A stretch of DNA of 64,000 nt, from positions 164,047-228,046 of the forward strand of contig AZLU01000051.1 in the NCBI GenBank assembly GCA_002224055.1, given 5' to 3'. The DNA is from Pezizomycotina sp. ARF18. Its lineage: Eukaryota > Ascomycota. Within the stretch, counting starts at the first letter, position 1, and each line of letters starts with the position of its first letter. Below the pieces are notes generated by a model. That model was not told the DNA's origin. It did no database searches and was given only the letters and a program-made list of their open reading frames with translations. Made by a program: the position numbers and the translations under genes. Below are positions 1 through 10,921 of the stretch, in pieces.

Positions 1-635
1 GATCCCATGGAATTCTTCTATATCTCTAGCTCTTTAGTGCCTGCGGCGACCACCGCATCAGCTAGGATCCAGCCAAATGTCACGTACGACGATGCTCCCG
101 CGACCTGGATATCGTCATCATCGGCGGTCCGCTGCCGAGTCACCGCCCCACTGCGGCGGACAAGTTCATGAAGGAAGCGTGGGAGAGCACTAAGACGTGG
201 ATTACTACGTGTATCGGGAGCATATGGCTTGCGAGCTCCGGCGTCTTGAAGGGAAGAAGTGCACGACGAACAGGATGTTCCTTCCCGTCGCGAAGCAAAT
301 GCACCCTGACGTCGAGTGGGTCGATCAACGCTGGTCGTTGATGAGAAGCCTTATTCTGGAGAGGGCGGGAAAGGCGAGATTTGGACTAGTGGAGGAGCTG
401 GCGCTGGTACGTAGTGAACCCCTAGATCAGCTCTATTAGCTCAACCTCGAGTAATCGAGACAGAACAATGCGCAGATTAGCGTAACATATTTAACGCGAA
501 TTCGTCTCACACTTAGGAATCGATATGATCGCAACCTACGCTCTCACAAAGTTCAACTCCGACTTGGTCCGAAAGGTAGCGCTGGAGGCACTAGAATTCG
601 ATCCCGAGATTCGAGGACAGTTTTACAAGCAATAA
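1..635 (+). CDS. DJ-1/PfpI-family protein, 3' part (5' end outside window)
   Basis: DJ-1/PfpI proteins are class I glutamine-amidotransferase-like enzymes, often glyoxalases, deglycases or stress proteins; the substrate here cannot be told. An open frame enters from the left edge (MEFFYISSS, then TYDDAP). It is followed by DLDIVIIGGP, the nucleophile-elbow segment TTCIGSIWLA with the family cysteine, KKCTTNRMF, HPDVEW, and GEIWTSGGAGAG. An intron (about 413-517, GTACGT...CTTAG) joins this to IDMIATYALTKF and the C-terminal FDPEIRGQFYKQ, with stop at 633-635. Order and spacing match the family. These pieces lie in different frames: single-base shifts are needed near 100, near 250 and near 326. 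With the cysteine and glycine motifs intact, I read these as likely sequence errors rather than decay. The N-terminal third lies outside the window. Confidence 0.8.
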
Positions 636-1807
636 TATCCTAGCATACCTAATGCATACGTATACATTACAATTCTAGACAGGAAACATAAAGCTACATG
701 TAGGCTAGAAAAAAGACCAGGTATTCTGTCGCATAGATTTAAGAAAAACCTAAAAAATACACTATGCGAAGATTAATCCTGTGGTCGGGTTATATATTGA
801 GTCCGGATCATGGAAGGTCTGCGTCGCAGCCGTAACGAAACATTACTTCAGTGGCGTGATAACACGAGAGGTAAGACCGCAGTGTGAGTACTTATTTGCA
901 AGGTATATCCCAATGTTTTCTCGCTAAGAGTAATTTCAGCGGCGTAACTATTAGGCCGAGATGGAGGAAGAATATAAATTTTAGAACTATCCTGTATTAA
1001 GGTACATGATTATGCAGTAATAACTCGTAGGGACTCCCCAGCGATCTGGAGGGAATAAGGAATATGGAAATATATAGCTTCGCGCGCAGTAAGATAAACC
1101 ACCCAAATTAACAATATTTCTAATTATCAGAAATTGTCGAAATATCAACAAGAAAGAATAAAAAGAGGGGAACTAAATCGCTCGAAAGCAAAGAATAAGG
1201 CGCCCAATAAGATGATGAACAATGGCTATCTCATTAGCCAGATTAAAGATCCCTATATCCCGCGTCTGGCAAAGGAGACGAAATAATATTAAGAATAACG
1301 CTCCCCAAACATTGATGATTTAAAAGAATAAGATTGCATAAAGGCATTAAGCGATTGATCCGTGACCCAAAAACTGGTGTTATATTATCCGACGATGCAG
1401 CCTTGGTATTTTTGTCGAATATCCTTCCGTTCTAACATGGGTATGCTTTCGCCATGGGCTCAGGACTTGGGCAATTGCAGTTTATACACGACGTTCGAAC
1501 GGTTTCTGCGCGTAAATTACGTGACTATATATTATTAGCTTGAAGTTATGACATATTGCACGATGTAAAAAACTTAAGGTAGCTTACTATTCGTTGTATA
1601 CGTGACATCGCCTCATCCGGAGCGCCTTCTTGACTTCCTCAATGTGGTTTAACGTCCATTCTCTATCTTTCTGTTTCACCAGGTCATTAATATTAGAAAA
1701 TAGTCCAAAAGGGTCCAGTTTAAAGTGTAGTATCTGAAAACTTGGAAAGATCATACCCCTAAGAGTCGTATATAAGGCGCTAATATCCAGCCCTCTGTAA
1801 TTGTTAA
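636..1807. other. Intergenic, AT-rich
   Basis: No open frame or recognisable RNA was found. The stretch is AT-rich with short A/T runs and gives no clear sign of a decayed gene. Confidence 0.5.
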
Positions 1808-3688
1808 TCAGTAAGCGCCTATCCAGAGAATATGAACGTATGCGACTTCTTCCTCTTCCTTACCGACAGCATTCAGCAGGTTAACCAGATACATCGCTCC
1901 GAGTATTTTCAGCTCCTTATCCTTCGGCCATGTCCCAATTGGCATCTTGAACTCGTGCTCGACCAAAGTGTCTTCATCAAACCCCGCACTAATTAGATAG
2001 TCCCTCACTTTGTCGTAAACCTTTAGCGGGCGCCCGATCTTATCTAACGCTTGCGTCGCGAGTCTATTCCACTCATGCAGCACGCTACCGTCCGATAATG
2101 TTCCATCGTCGCATTTGAAATCAGCCCTTCGCCACCGATTTCTATCCATCCCCAGGTTTCAGGACCCTATTTATTATTCCAACAGAACAAAGAAAAATAT
2201 CAGAAAAACGGTGCCATGGGACTTCATGGTAGAGTACGACCGCTCGGAGACTTATTCTAAACGAACCGGTATGCGTTTTTTGTGAACTTGCCCAGTCAGT
2301 GACACCAGCATGACATGCTCGGGCGTGCACGAAGTCGAAAGAGTTCGCCGTATACGTCCAGTCTTCGTTAAAGTCGTCAACTTCGAATGCGCAATTTGGG
2401 GTACCCTAATCAGTTAACAATTAGAGAAAAGCCTGGTATACGAGACTAAACATAATGCTGAAGCCATAGTTCCGTGAAGCGGACAAAGTCGAATTATTTG
2501 ATATGAATTACCATTCGGGTTGTATTGGGGAAAGATCTGGAAATGACAAATATTAGTTTTCGGGGAGCCCTATAGCATCTCAGAATTTACATCGATTGTT
2601 CGTGCATACCGTTTCCTATGACCGCCGCGGAAGGATACTATAGTTTCAAGTTAGTTTAAACGTTAGAGTCTTTAGAGGTAGGCAGGTTCACGCTTACCAT
2701 GTCTGCGACCCTCATTGCCCATATTCCTATATTTGAGATCCAATCAATATCACGTGGTCGCATTGAATAAGCTTGAACGATATTTTTAAATTCTGCATCA
2801 TACCTGTTCCTGTCCCTAGATCAAGTATTCGCTAGCGTCATCGACGTAGAGTAAGTAACCGGCGTGGAAAAGGCTACAAACGCTTGGGGAATATTTAGGC
2901 CTATACTTGTGGATTTTGATCTATTGGCGCAAGAAACAGTCCATTTTCGGCGTTCTCGCTCTCGTGTATATTTCGTGGCTAGCGTACGTTTTAAATGAGC
3001 AGAATATCCTTCTAGAATAATAGGTTTCTGTCTATATGACTTACAAGAGATCCATCTGATCTTGTTGTGCCTATATGGAGATTTACAAGAACTGTCGTTA
3101 GTCCAGCATCCTTGTAAGAACCCTGTGATGGCCGAAAGAAAAAGCATACTCACCTCGTCATTCGGTACTATCCATGATCCTTCCTTATAGGCGTGATATC
3201 GTCTTCCATTTTCGTATTTGTAATCTATCCCATGAAATATCACCCTTTTGATTTAGTGTCACTGTTCAAAAGTTCATGCCAAACAGGTTATACATGTCAT
3301 GTTGAATATAAATCTCTATGCGTTGCTAACAATAGGCCCTGACCTTTGATACTCGACTGAAGAGTGTCGGTGATACTCTTTCTGCCCCAGCCGCCATCTC
3401 AGCCAATCAGTTCTCCGAATCAACAGGGATAATCGAAATATCATCGGGTAAATTTCGCAACTAACAAGTCATCGTCCGAATATACAGAATCGTAATCTGA
3501 TATTCCAGACTATAATTTGAGAGATCGTTAAAATGTTAGTGTTGCTTGGCATCCTTAAGAAATGAAAATTTCATATAGCTAAAAAGGGGAAGGGGCCAAG
3601 GAAGAACTACTTGACAACGTACGTCGTCCGTTTCTATAATAACCTGTTGAGGTTGCTGCTGCTGCGAGGGCGACCCTACTATAACCAT
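1808..3688 (-). CDS. LaeA/UMTA-like SAM-dependent methyltransferase, intron-rich
   Basis: Class I SAM-dependent methyltransferase of the large fungal LaeA-like group. LaeA itself controls secondary metabolism, but most paralogues have no known substrate. Reading the minus strand: an N-terminal acidic, glutamine-rich leader (SQQQQPQQVIIETDD), then SITDTLQSS, the group signature YENGRRYHAYKEG and WIVPNDE, QDQMDLL, NGLFLAPIDQNPQ, motif I ILDLGTGTG joined over an intron to IWAMRVADM, then CAFEVDDFNEDW, FDFVHARA, VLKPG, and a C-terminus ending VAYVHILWIGAY. Motif I is perfect only after splicing (acceptors near 2741 and 2821), which supports the exon model. At least seven or eight short introns are needed in under 2 kb. 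The join between VLKPG and DFKCDDGTL near 2150 needs a one-base shift. The start at 3688 is the first ATG of the leader, but an in-frame ATG at 3754 is possible. The P450 gene lies upstream on the same strand. Confidence 0.8.
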
Positions 3689-3759
3689 ATTTCGTTTATT
3701 ATTTCTTGAGGCCTCAATATCTTTAAAGAACTTGGTTTGGTCTTTCGGTCGCACCAGAA

Positions 3760-4843
3760 CGCAAATTGGATGTAAAGAGTAGATAAGGAGTAGAACGTGA
3801 GGAAAGAAACGGGTGAGAGATTTTCGTTCCGCTTTGAAATAATTTTATTTCCCTGATTAATCTATTTTTGCCCTCGCTTTTCAGGTTTCAACGTAATGCA
3901 CGCCATAAATGTAAAGTAAGTAGAAACAAGAAAGGACAGTGGGCCTCTCCACTCTTCGCTCCCGAGCTTTTTTCCTTTTTTGCGAAAGGCTGGAGCGCCA
4001 GGGTTAAATTCTTCAGGTTCCAGACTGTTTAAAATCGTCCCGGGCTTGGAGGTGCCAGTGGAGACCAACACACGGCGGGGCAAGTACCGGTATTCATTGG
4101 CTGGCAAATACCGTCCTCTACAAGCCTCCCTTGTTTCCCTCGATTTCCTCTAGGAACTCAAGGCAAATGTGCCAACGATAAGCGGAACCGGCCACCACTC
4201 CGGAAGTTATAACCCAGATTCTCACGAGCGTGGGCGGATCAATACCCAATTTCGTATTTTTTTTTTTTTTTTGAGCGGTCCAACCCTCAGTTTGACCCGG
4301 TTTCTTGGTCATATTAGCGAGAAAGTGTCGATCCTCCGTCAAAAGGTGAAGGGAAAATGGAAGATTGAGCTAATATACTATGTTGTGTAAATCACGATCG
4401 TGACACTAATGAACCCATGGATCTGGGACGCCGGATAAATAGACCTAAGGATTAAAAAACAGAGGTCAAGACGGCAAACCACGGGGGTAAAAAATCTTTG
4501 AACATGGACAACAAGCATGATTTTGAGCGGTAAGGGTTTTATCACGATAGTTGCACAATTATAATGATATATACTTAGTAGCCACTTGAGATTTCGAACC
4601 GTTCACTTTAAAAATTAATGATTATAAGGCTGAGGACAAAGATCATGGCGCCCGATTTAAGCGCCGTGAAGAAGTTTCAACTATTATAAACATCTCCAAC
4701 AAAACAACAGCCAACTTAATACATCTACAATCCGACCTGTGGTTCAATTTTAACGTATCCTCCATATGATTATAATGAATAATATACACTTAATCCAATC
4801 CAATTTTCGGGACTTCCGACCAATATTAAAAGGTTTCCGCCTA
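3760..4843. other. Intergenic between methyltransferase and P450 genes
   Basis: Short open frames occur on both strands (for example 3862-4107 minus) but show no known motif, signal peptide or conserved composition. A 14-base T run lies near 4258-4271. The 3' end of the P450 gene is at 4844. Confidence 0.45.
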
Positions 4844-6785
4844 TTACTCCTCGACCTTAAGATGCAAGCCGACAGTGCCTTCCGGCGGGTGACCAGCTAG
4901 GAAATCCACGTATTCGAGCTCCTGAGTCGATTTATACGTCGTGTTTTCACCGATATTAATCATTTCGGGGAGCATAATGATAGACGCTATGGCGAGGTAT
5001 ATCTCAGACATCGCGAGGCTAGCCTTATTGTTAGCAAAAAAGTCCTTGGTCCTATACCCTAAGCGCGCGCTTTCAATGTTTGTTGGTATATATTACTTAC
5101 TTCAACCCAAGACACGTTCTGGGGCCTTTGCTAAATGGCATCCAGAACTTTTCCAGCTTGTGCGCGTCAGGGGCTAGCCAGCGCTCAGGCTTGAATTTTT
5201 CTGGCTCCGGGAAAACGGCTGGATTCATTTGGATAAACACGCTGCTTTGTGATACGACAGTCTGTAAAATTCAGAATTAGTGATTCGTTTAGATAAACGG
5301 TAAGATAATCGTGAACTTACACCTAGCGGTAGCTTTTTGCCAAAGAATTCGACATTGGGTTCCGTAACAACTCTTGGAAGGCGGGCTGGAAGCGGGCATG
5401 CGATTCTGTTATGGAATTTATCCATTAGTTGAGATCGAATGATTAGGCACAGGATTGGAAAAACCTTACCGTAATCCTTCTTTGATACAAGCCGTCTATG
5501 AGAGGTATGCGTTAGCGGTGGTCACGGCTTCGCACAATGTTTGAATAATTATTCTTACCAAATAAGGAATCCGTTCCAGCGCCGGCCAGGACATTTGATC
5601 AAGTCCACCAGGAAAGGCATCCCCCAGCAGCGACTTGAGCTTTTGGTATCTCTCCTCATCTTCCAGAATGCCTAGTAGTATAACCTCCATGGAATTGCCA
5701 GTCGACTCCGCACCCGCAAAGATATACCCAAGTGCTTCACCAGTCATGTCCCTATCGCTAAGCATTGCGGGGGACCGTCCCTTGAACTCGGCGTCCTCCA
5801 TCTCCGGCCATAAAAACTCGTGAAAGATGGTCCTGTGCTTAGTAGGCACCTTACCCTGTTTCCTGATAGTGTTGATATCCTGGTAGAATTTCTCGCGGTA
5901 CGTATTCAGGAGCGCGGATCCGGGGTCAAGCTTGTTACCTATAGACGGCGGCATGTTTACGAGGTTGTAAACGAACCAGATGGTGTCAGCCTGAACATCC
6001 AGATGGCCTTGTGAGCGATCTTAGGAGTGTCTGGAAGTCGCGGGCGAGTTTCGGGTTATCGAGGAATTGATAAGACTCTCCGAAGGTGTAATCTGAAATA
6101 ATATCGATCGCAAGGGCTCTGAACATGCTGTGGATGTTAAACGACTCCGAAGACGCTTTAGATTTTTCGATCAGACCGCAGAGTTTCCGGACGTGTTCTT
6201 TGATGATAGGCTCAAGCTCGATGACGCGCTTGCGCCCGAAGAGGGGACTTACGACCGCCCGACGCCTTTGGAGTCGTGCGGGTTGATCATAGCGAATGAA
6301 TTCACAGGGTCTCCGGTAAACCGAAGATAGAATTCGGGATCTTTGGTGAACTTCGAGCCTTGGTGGAATATCCTATCGTAGGAGCCATCCATAGACATCA
6401 AATGCACCTCATCGGGTGTGATACGGATAATAGGACCTGCGCACAAAACATATGACAACCGGTTAGTTTCAGAAAACCCTACGATAGTGTCAATAATACA
6501 AGTAACACGAACCATATTTCTCATGCCACTTTTCAAACTTATGGAAGTACCGGCCATCCTGTATGAAATTGTAGTAGAACTCCGTGAGGTAAGTGATTTT
6601 CGCCATGGTCGGCCCGGGGATATGCGACAGCGGATGAAACCATAGCCTGTAAATGACCTTGCAAAAGCCCGAAACGAAAATGTATAGAGCAAAGACAACC
6701 GGGAGCATCGCCACGCCCAGCAGCGGCGTGGGCTCCGGAAGCTCCACATCCCGTTCCAGGTACGTATGTGTACCGTCATTCCCAT
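4844..6785 (-). CDS. Cytochrome P450 monooxygenase (microsomal, trichodiene-oxygenase/benzoate-hydroxylase type)
   Basis: Heme-thiolate monooxygenase, expected in the ER membrane with a P450 reductase as partner; substrate unknown. The N-terminus has a hydrophobic anchor (LLGVAMLPVVFALYIF) and the hinge FHPLSHIPGP. Next come YGPIIRITPDEVH, VVSPLFGRKRVIELEP, the I-helix oxygen-binding segment FAGAESTGN, the K-helix ExxR in CIKEGLR on its own small exon, the PERW segment (KFKPERW), and the heme loop PFSKGPRTCLGL with the cysteine ligand at about 5120. The C-terminal exon ends VGLHLKVEE with stop at 4844. Clear introns follow HEKYG, ERIPYL, EGLR, KLPLG and the heme loop. Total size fits about 510 residues. 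Frame breaks occur just after the start ATG (6785), after PHDSK near 6262, and near 6000, each fixed by one base. All catalytic residues are present, so the enzyme may be functional if these are sequence errors. Confidence 0.88.
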
Positions 6786-7754
6786 AGTTGCGGTTCTATT
6801 GGAAAGAGGATTAAGAATACTTGTCTGAAGCTGTGAAACCCTTGCCTTTTCCTTTTTTTACTTCTTAAAATACTTAAGTAACTAAAAAAAACTGACTGTA
6901 ATTGGGCACGAAAAATCAACAGAATGGGAGGAAAGAAAAGTTCAGTCTTAAAAAGACAACGCCAGTTCGATGGAAGAAGGCCACTTTGGCCCAAGCAAAA
7001 GAGCGCCTTTCTAGTGGCCATTGGCGCCCGCTATTTCAAATTTGCCTAAGATTTGCCTGATAGCAAAATCTCTTTTTTGCAGCCAAAAATTAGTGCCGGC
7101 GCAATTCGACGGGCTCTAATCATTCTGGACGTCCCAGTAATTATTTCGGCACGTGTGCGGGGTAAAAGATAATTCTGCACGGGGCAGCGATTTTCCGGCA
7201 ATTTTCTGCAAATCCGGCTAGCAGGGCCTGCAGCCACAAAACTGGATTTCTGAACACTTTCTAGTTCATCCAGCCAATCGTTGCTACTACGTAGTCTTCC
7301 TTCAGTGGGACCGTTATACTAATGTTATCCCGGTTCCGCGGAATACCACGCTAGTGGGGGGTCAGTTGGGGTTTTCGTTGTGATCAATTACAAAGCGAGG
7401 CCCGAGGCGAGATTTTATAAGGCAAAGTTGGATGCGTATAGGCAAAATCGGGCAAAGCAGAGAAGGGCGGGTATAGTTAGATTGAGACCGCAAGCATGGT
7501 GCCAGCCATCAGGACTTGTAATTGGATAAAGCCTACGGTTTCTAGACGACATATAGCTATATAGGTTAGAACACTGGTCCTAGTGGAGGTAAAATAGCTA
7601 TAATTAGCTTGGTTTTATTCGTAAGTCTATATATATCTCAGGGAGAGTATACGTTGGATTACACCCTACATTACAAGAAAAGATATCCCGGCCTATCGCG
7701 TGGTTCTTTGTGAGCTTTCCCTCGTTTTCAAATACCCATACTCATCCATGCTTT
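6786..7754. other. Intergenic, upstream of P450
   Basis: The P450 promoter should lie at its left end. Two short minus-strand frames (6776-7021 and 7046-7237) are rich in Lys/Arg and lack motifs, so I do not call them. No RNA gene was seen. Confidence 0.4.
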
Positions 7755-8813
7755 TCAAGCTCGCGTAGCGCGGGAACACATCGGCCTGTACGTTTTCTCC
7801 ATCCAGTCTAACTGCTCCAACAATTGAGCCATTTCGTGGCCACTCAATCCTTCCTTACCCTCCCACCAAGTGCTCAGTACAGCTCCGACCTGCATGATTG
7901 TCACAATGGCATCCAGCACTCCATCCGCCTGTCGTAAATCCTCAGGAAGGCTACTTCTAAACCCTTCCCACCATGCTTTTGCCATTTGCTCTGATCGAGG
8001 CAGTTCGTGCTCCGTTTTTTGTATATTTACGAATGCAATGCGCCTGATCGCCCAGAGGTTGATACCGAGCGGGAGGATCGACGCTCCTTCCCAGTCTATA
8101 AAGCCCTTGATTCCATTCGAATCGTTTAGGATTATCTGAAAAGAAAACCATTTTAATACTGGCTCTTGCTCGAGATTACAGGGGCAAACTTCACAAAATG
8201 AGCTTTTGTCTCAACTTACATTCATAGCATTGATATCTTCATGAATTATCGAAAGCGGAAGACGATTAACGCTACCGCTCTTAATATTTCAATAAGCCCT
8301 GTGATTCGATCCTGCAATCCTTGGTTCTTCGTGTTCACAAACTCTCTCGTGATGATATGCTCTAGCCGTGTAGAATATAGCTTTTTAGAACACCCTCGCT
8401 TTTTTCATTGATAATGAGCAGCGGCAGCAATGCCGCTATCTGCCTCGCAATATCCTCATGCTCACCATCGCTAACCTCATCGTAATCGTCCTTGAGGCTA
8501 TATAATCTTCCGGGTATAAAGTTGGATATATATGCAACAAGGGATATATCTGTGTGTACTTTTCGCATCGCTGGGACAATGTCTCCGAGCTTTGACCGGG
8601 CTAAAGCGGTTTTCGTTGTATCGATCTCATTGTCTCGGAGTTGCACGATCCATTCGGTATTGTTAGCAAGCTTTACATGGATGGTTTGCTCGCCATGCCT
8701 TGGAATTCTGTGAAGCTTGCGGAGACTTCGTCTTGCCCCGTATACCTAGACGCGATGGTACAGGCTTCAGAAATCGCTTGGTCGTCCGAGACGTTTTCAA
8801 TAAGCATAGGCAT
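7755..8813 (-). CDS. APH/choline-kinase-like phosphotransferase family protein
   Basis: Belongs to the aminoglycoside phosphotransferase (APH) fold family. In fungi these are numerous small-molecule or protein-kinase-like enzymes with unknown substrates, and drug resistance should not be assumed. On the minus strand: MPMLIENVSDDQAI, a beta-3-like segment VKLANNTEWIVQLRDNE, a helical region with AMRKVHTD, the catalytic loop IIHEDINAMN (HxDxxxxN pattern), an intron with donor at about 8220, then the metal-binding strand GFIDWEGASILPLG (Asp of the DFG-equivalent). The tail runs AKAWWEGFRSSLPEDLR to the stop at 7755. Frame shifts are needed near 8690, 8390 and 8290, and the key residues are all present. 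I chose the start at 8813 as the first ATG in the beta-sheet frame; an earlier start is possible. Confidence 0.75.
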
Positions 8814-9750
8814 GATTGAGGTTATAGGAGACCCTGTGAGCGGGCTTCTGGCTTGATGGCTATACAATATCTTAAAACTTTCTATGTTGGAGAATGAACT
8901 GGTTCTCACGGCTCGTCGTTTGATCTGCTATAAGGAACGTTATTAATTCGCGCAAGCTTTTGCAAATTAATTATATTATTCCATTCTTTGAATTTTCATT
9001 CCGTTAATGTAAATGTCGATGTTCGCGAGGCTCAAGGCTTTCACGGAACTTGAATCACGGGATATATGATTCAACTGACAGCATGTTTAGATTCAGCCGC
9101 CCATGGCAAATCGAGTAATTCTAACTTAATAAAATGCACGGAGCAGGGTTCCAAGGATGTTCAATATTTTCACTCAAATTCGTCTTCCCTAAATACATCA
9201 AGCTTCAATTTAGACTATCAGCTTGGGTCCAACCGAGAAGTTGGATATTCCCGCACATTTAGATTAGCGCTTGTTAAACAATCATGTTGGCTTCATTTTC
9301 GATTGTAAGGGGTTAGGCGTATCTAACCGTTAGCCCAAGTACTAACCGCGCGCATGATTAAATGAAGAGCTCAAAGCATCATTGATTAATGTAGAAGAAA
9401 GCTGATGTGAATATCCTTCAATTTCAATCCCTTGAATTGACACAGTAAACCTAAAGGTCGGTGAGGCCAGAATGCAGCATGTATTCGTATGGATCGTGTA
9501 AATGTCATTACAGCGCTGCCGATGATGAGAACCAAAGTTTGAATTACAAAATGTATCAATAGCTACAATGATAGTTGAAGATAAGACTAATAATAAGTAT
9601 AGAATGAAGTTGTCCTATGCAGAAATTTCGAAGGTAAAAGCAGAACAAAACAAGTTTAGAGGCAAGCAAATGAGATAGAACAATCAGCTGAAACAATACT
9701 ATTATCCTACAAGATTACCCTCCATATCACCCCGAAATCGTAATCTCATT
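8814..9750. other. Intergenic
   Basis: AT-rich sequence with an 80-residue plus-strand frame (9066-9308) of asparagine/serine-rich, low-complexity character and no motif. Nothing else was recognised. Confidence 0.4.
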
Positions 9751-10921
9751 TTAACCCGATACGTAACCGCGCACCCTCTCCATGAACATCGTCCTTCCTT
9801 TTATCAGCCACACGAAGAATGGCCATAACTTCCACCCGAATAGCGATCCGACACCGCTCTTTTTCCCGATAGGAACAACGATCATGTCGTAATTCCTAAC
9901 CTGCACCTTCTTTCCTTCACCCTTAACGGCCTTCGGAGCGACGAACTTCAGCCACGACTCCACGGCTACCGGAACGCCATCCAGAACACTAAAGAACGTC
10001 CGCGACGACATCGAGGGTATGTCACCGACCGCAAATACTCCGTCTCCAGCCGCCGTAACGCGCAGCTGATCATCTGTATTAACCCAACCCTTGTCGTCTT
10101 TAACGGTATCGGAAGGAAAGAGGAGTTGGGGTGTACGCCCGTCGCATCGATGTATAGATCCGCCTTTAGTACGTCACCGCTGGCTAAAGTGATGTTGTAC
10201 TGCTCCCCGACCTTTTCGACCTTCTCCACCCTCGCGTCCGTCTTAACTTTAATACCTGCAGCCTTCATCCTCGTCGCTGCGAGATCACCGAGAGCTTGAT
10301 CTTTGAGAGTGTGCAGCGGTCTGGGACCGGCCGTTACGAGCGTGACGTCCTTGACCTTAGCGCCCGTGAACCATGTCATGATCTCCCCGCTAGTTTCAAT
10401 CGAAACGGGACCGCCGCCCGCGATAACGATGCTAGAAGCGGCAACGATCTTCTCGTGCATATCCTGGAGAGCGGCGGTAGAAGCCTCCAGATCCTGCTCC
10501 GCATTCAGCTTCCACACGTTGCTCGAGTGATGACTGCCCGACGCGATGAAGAGACTGTCGTACTTAAGTCTTTGCTCCTTAGGCGCATCGGTAACGTCCT
10601 AGGAGTGAACTCTACGCTCTTGCCGGTAAAGTCACGGCTGTCGCAACGCCGTGGATGAAACGGAACTGCTCGGGCGGGTGCTTCGGGAAGTTTCTCTAAT
10701 GTCGACTTTGATTTTTTCTTGCGGAAATGCTCGGGCGAGACGACGGCGCGCACGGTGCCGACAGTGAACCAGAAGTGCGTGGAGGCGGAGAGCATGGTTA
10801 CGCGGTACTTGTTCTTCGTGATCTTCGCGGCTTTGGAGATTTGGGTCTTGAGGAGGGTGTGGGCCGTACCGAGCGCCGCGGCGCCTCCGCCAATTATAAG
10901 AATTTCGTGGGTGTTTGACAT
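9751..10921 (-). CDS. FAD-dependent oxidoreductase, AIF/AMID (FSP1)-like
   Basis: Pyridine-nucleotide-disulfide-type flavoprotein resembling AMID/FSP1-like proteins, which use NAD(P)H to reduce quinones or act in cell-death signalling; the exact role here is unknown. The start at 10921 gives MSNTHEILIIGGGAAALGTA, the FAD-binding GxGxxA Rossmann motif, about 10 residues in. Downstream are a substrate-loop region ending YDSLFIASGSHHSSNVW, the second Rossmann motif IVIAGGGPVSIETSGEI for NAD(P)H, VTAGPRPL, the ATG motif (YIDATGVHPNSSFLP), and the second FAD contact GDGVFAVGDIPS. The C-terminus ends in a hydrophobic segment WPFFVWLIKG, which may touch a membrane. No intron is needed and about 390 residues is the family length. 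At least four one-base shifts (about 10690, 10640, 10590 and 10115) interrupt it. Confidence 0.85.

Noticed and set aside
1808-3688. Methyltransferase as a pseudogene with a lost SAM motif
   Set aside because: The motif first looked destroyed, but splicing two short introns restores ILDLGTGTG followed by IWAMRVADM.
3862-4107. 81-codon minus-strand open frame between the methyltransferase and P450 genes
   Set aside because: It has no motif, signal peptide or homologous pattern and is explained by a stop-poor GC patch.
7755-8813. Antibiotic resistance gene (aminoglycoside phosphotransferase)
   Set aside because: The APH fold is large in fungi. The sequence shows only the fold motifs, not a drug-resistance subfamily.
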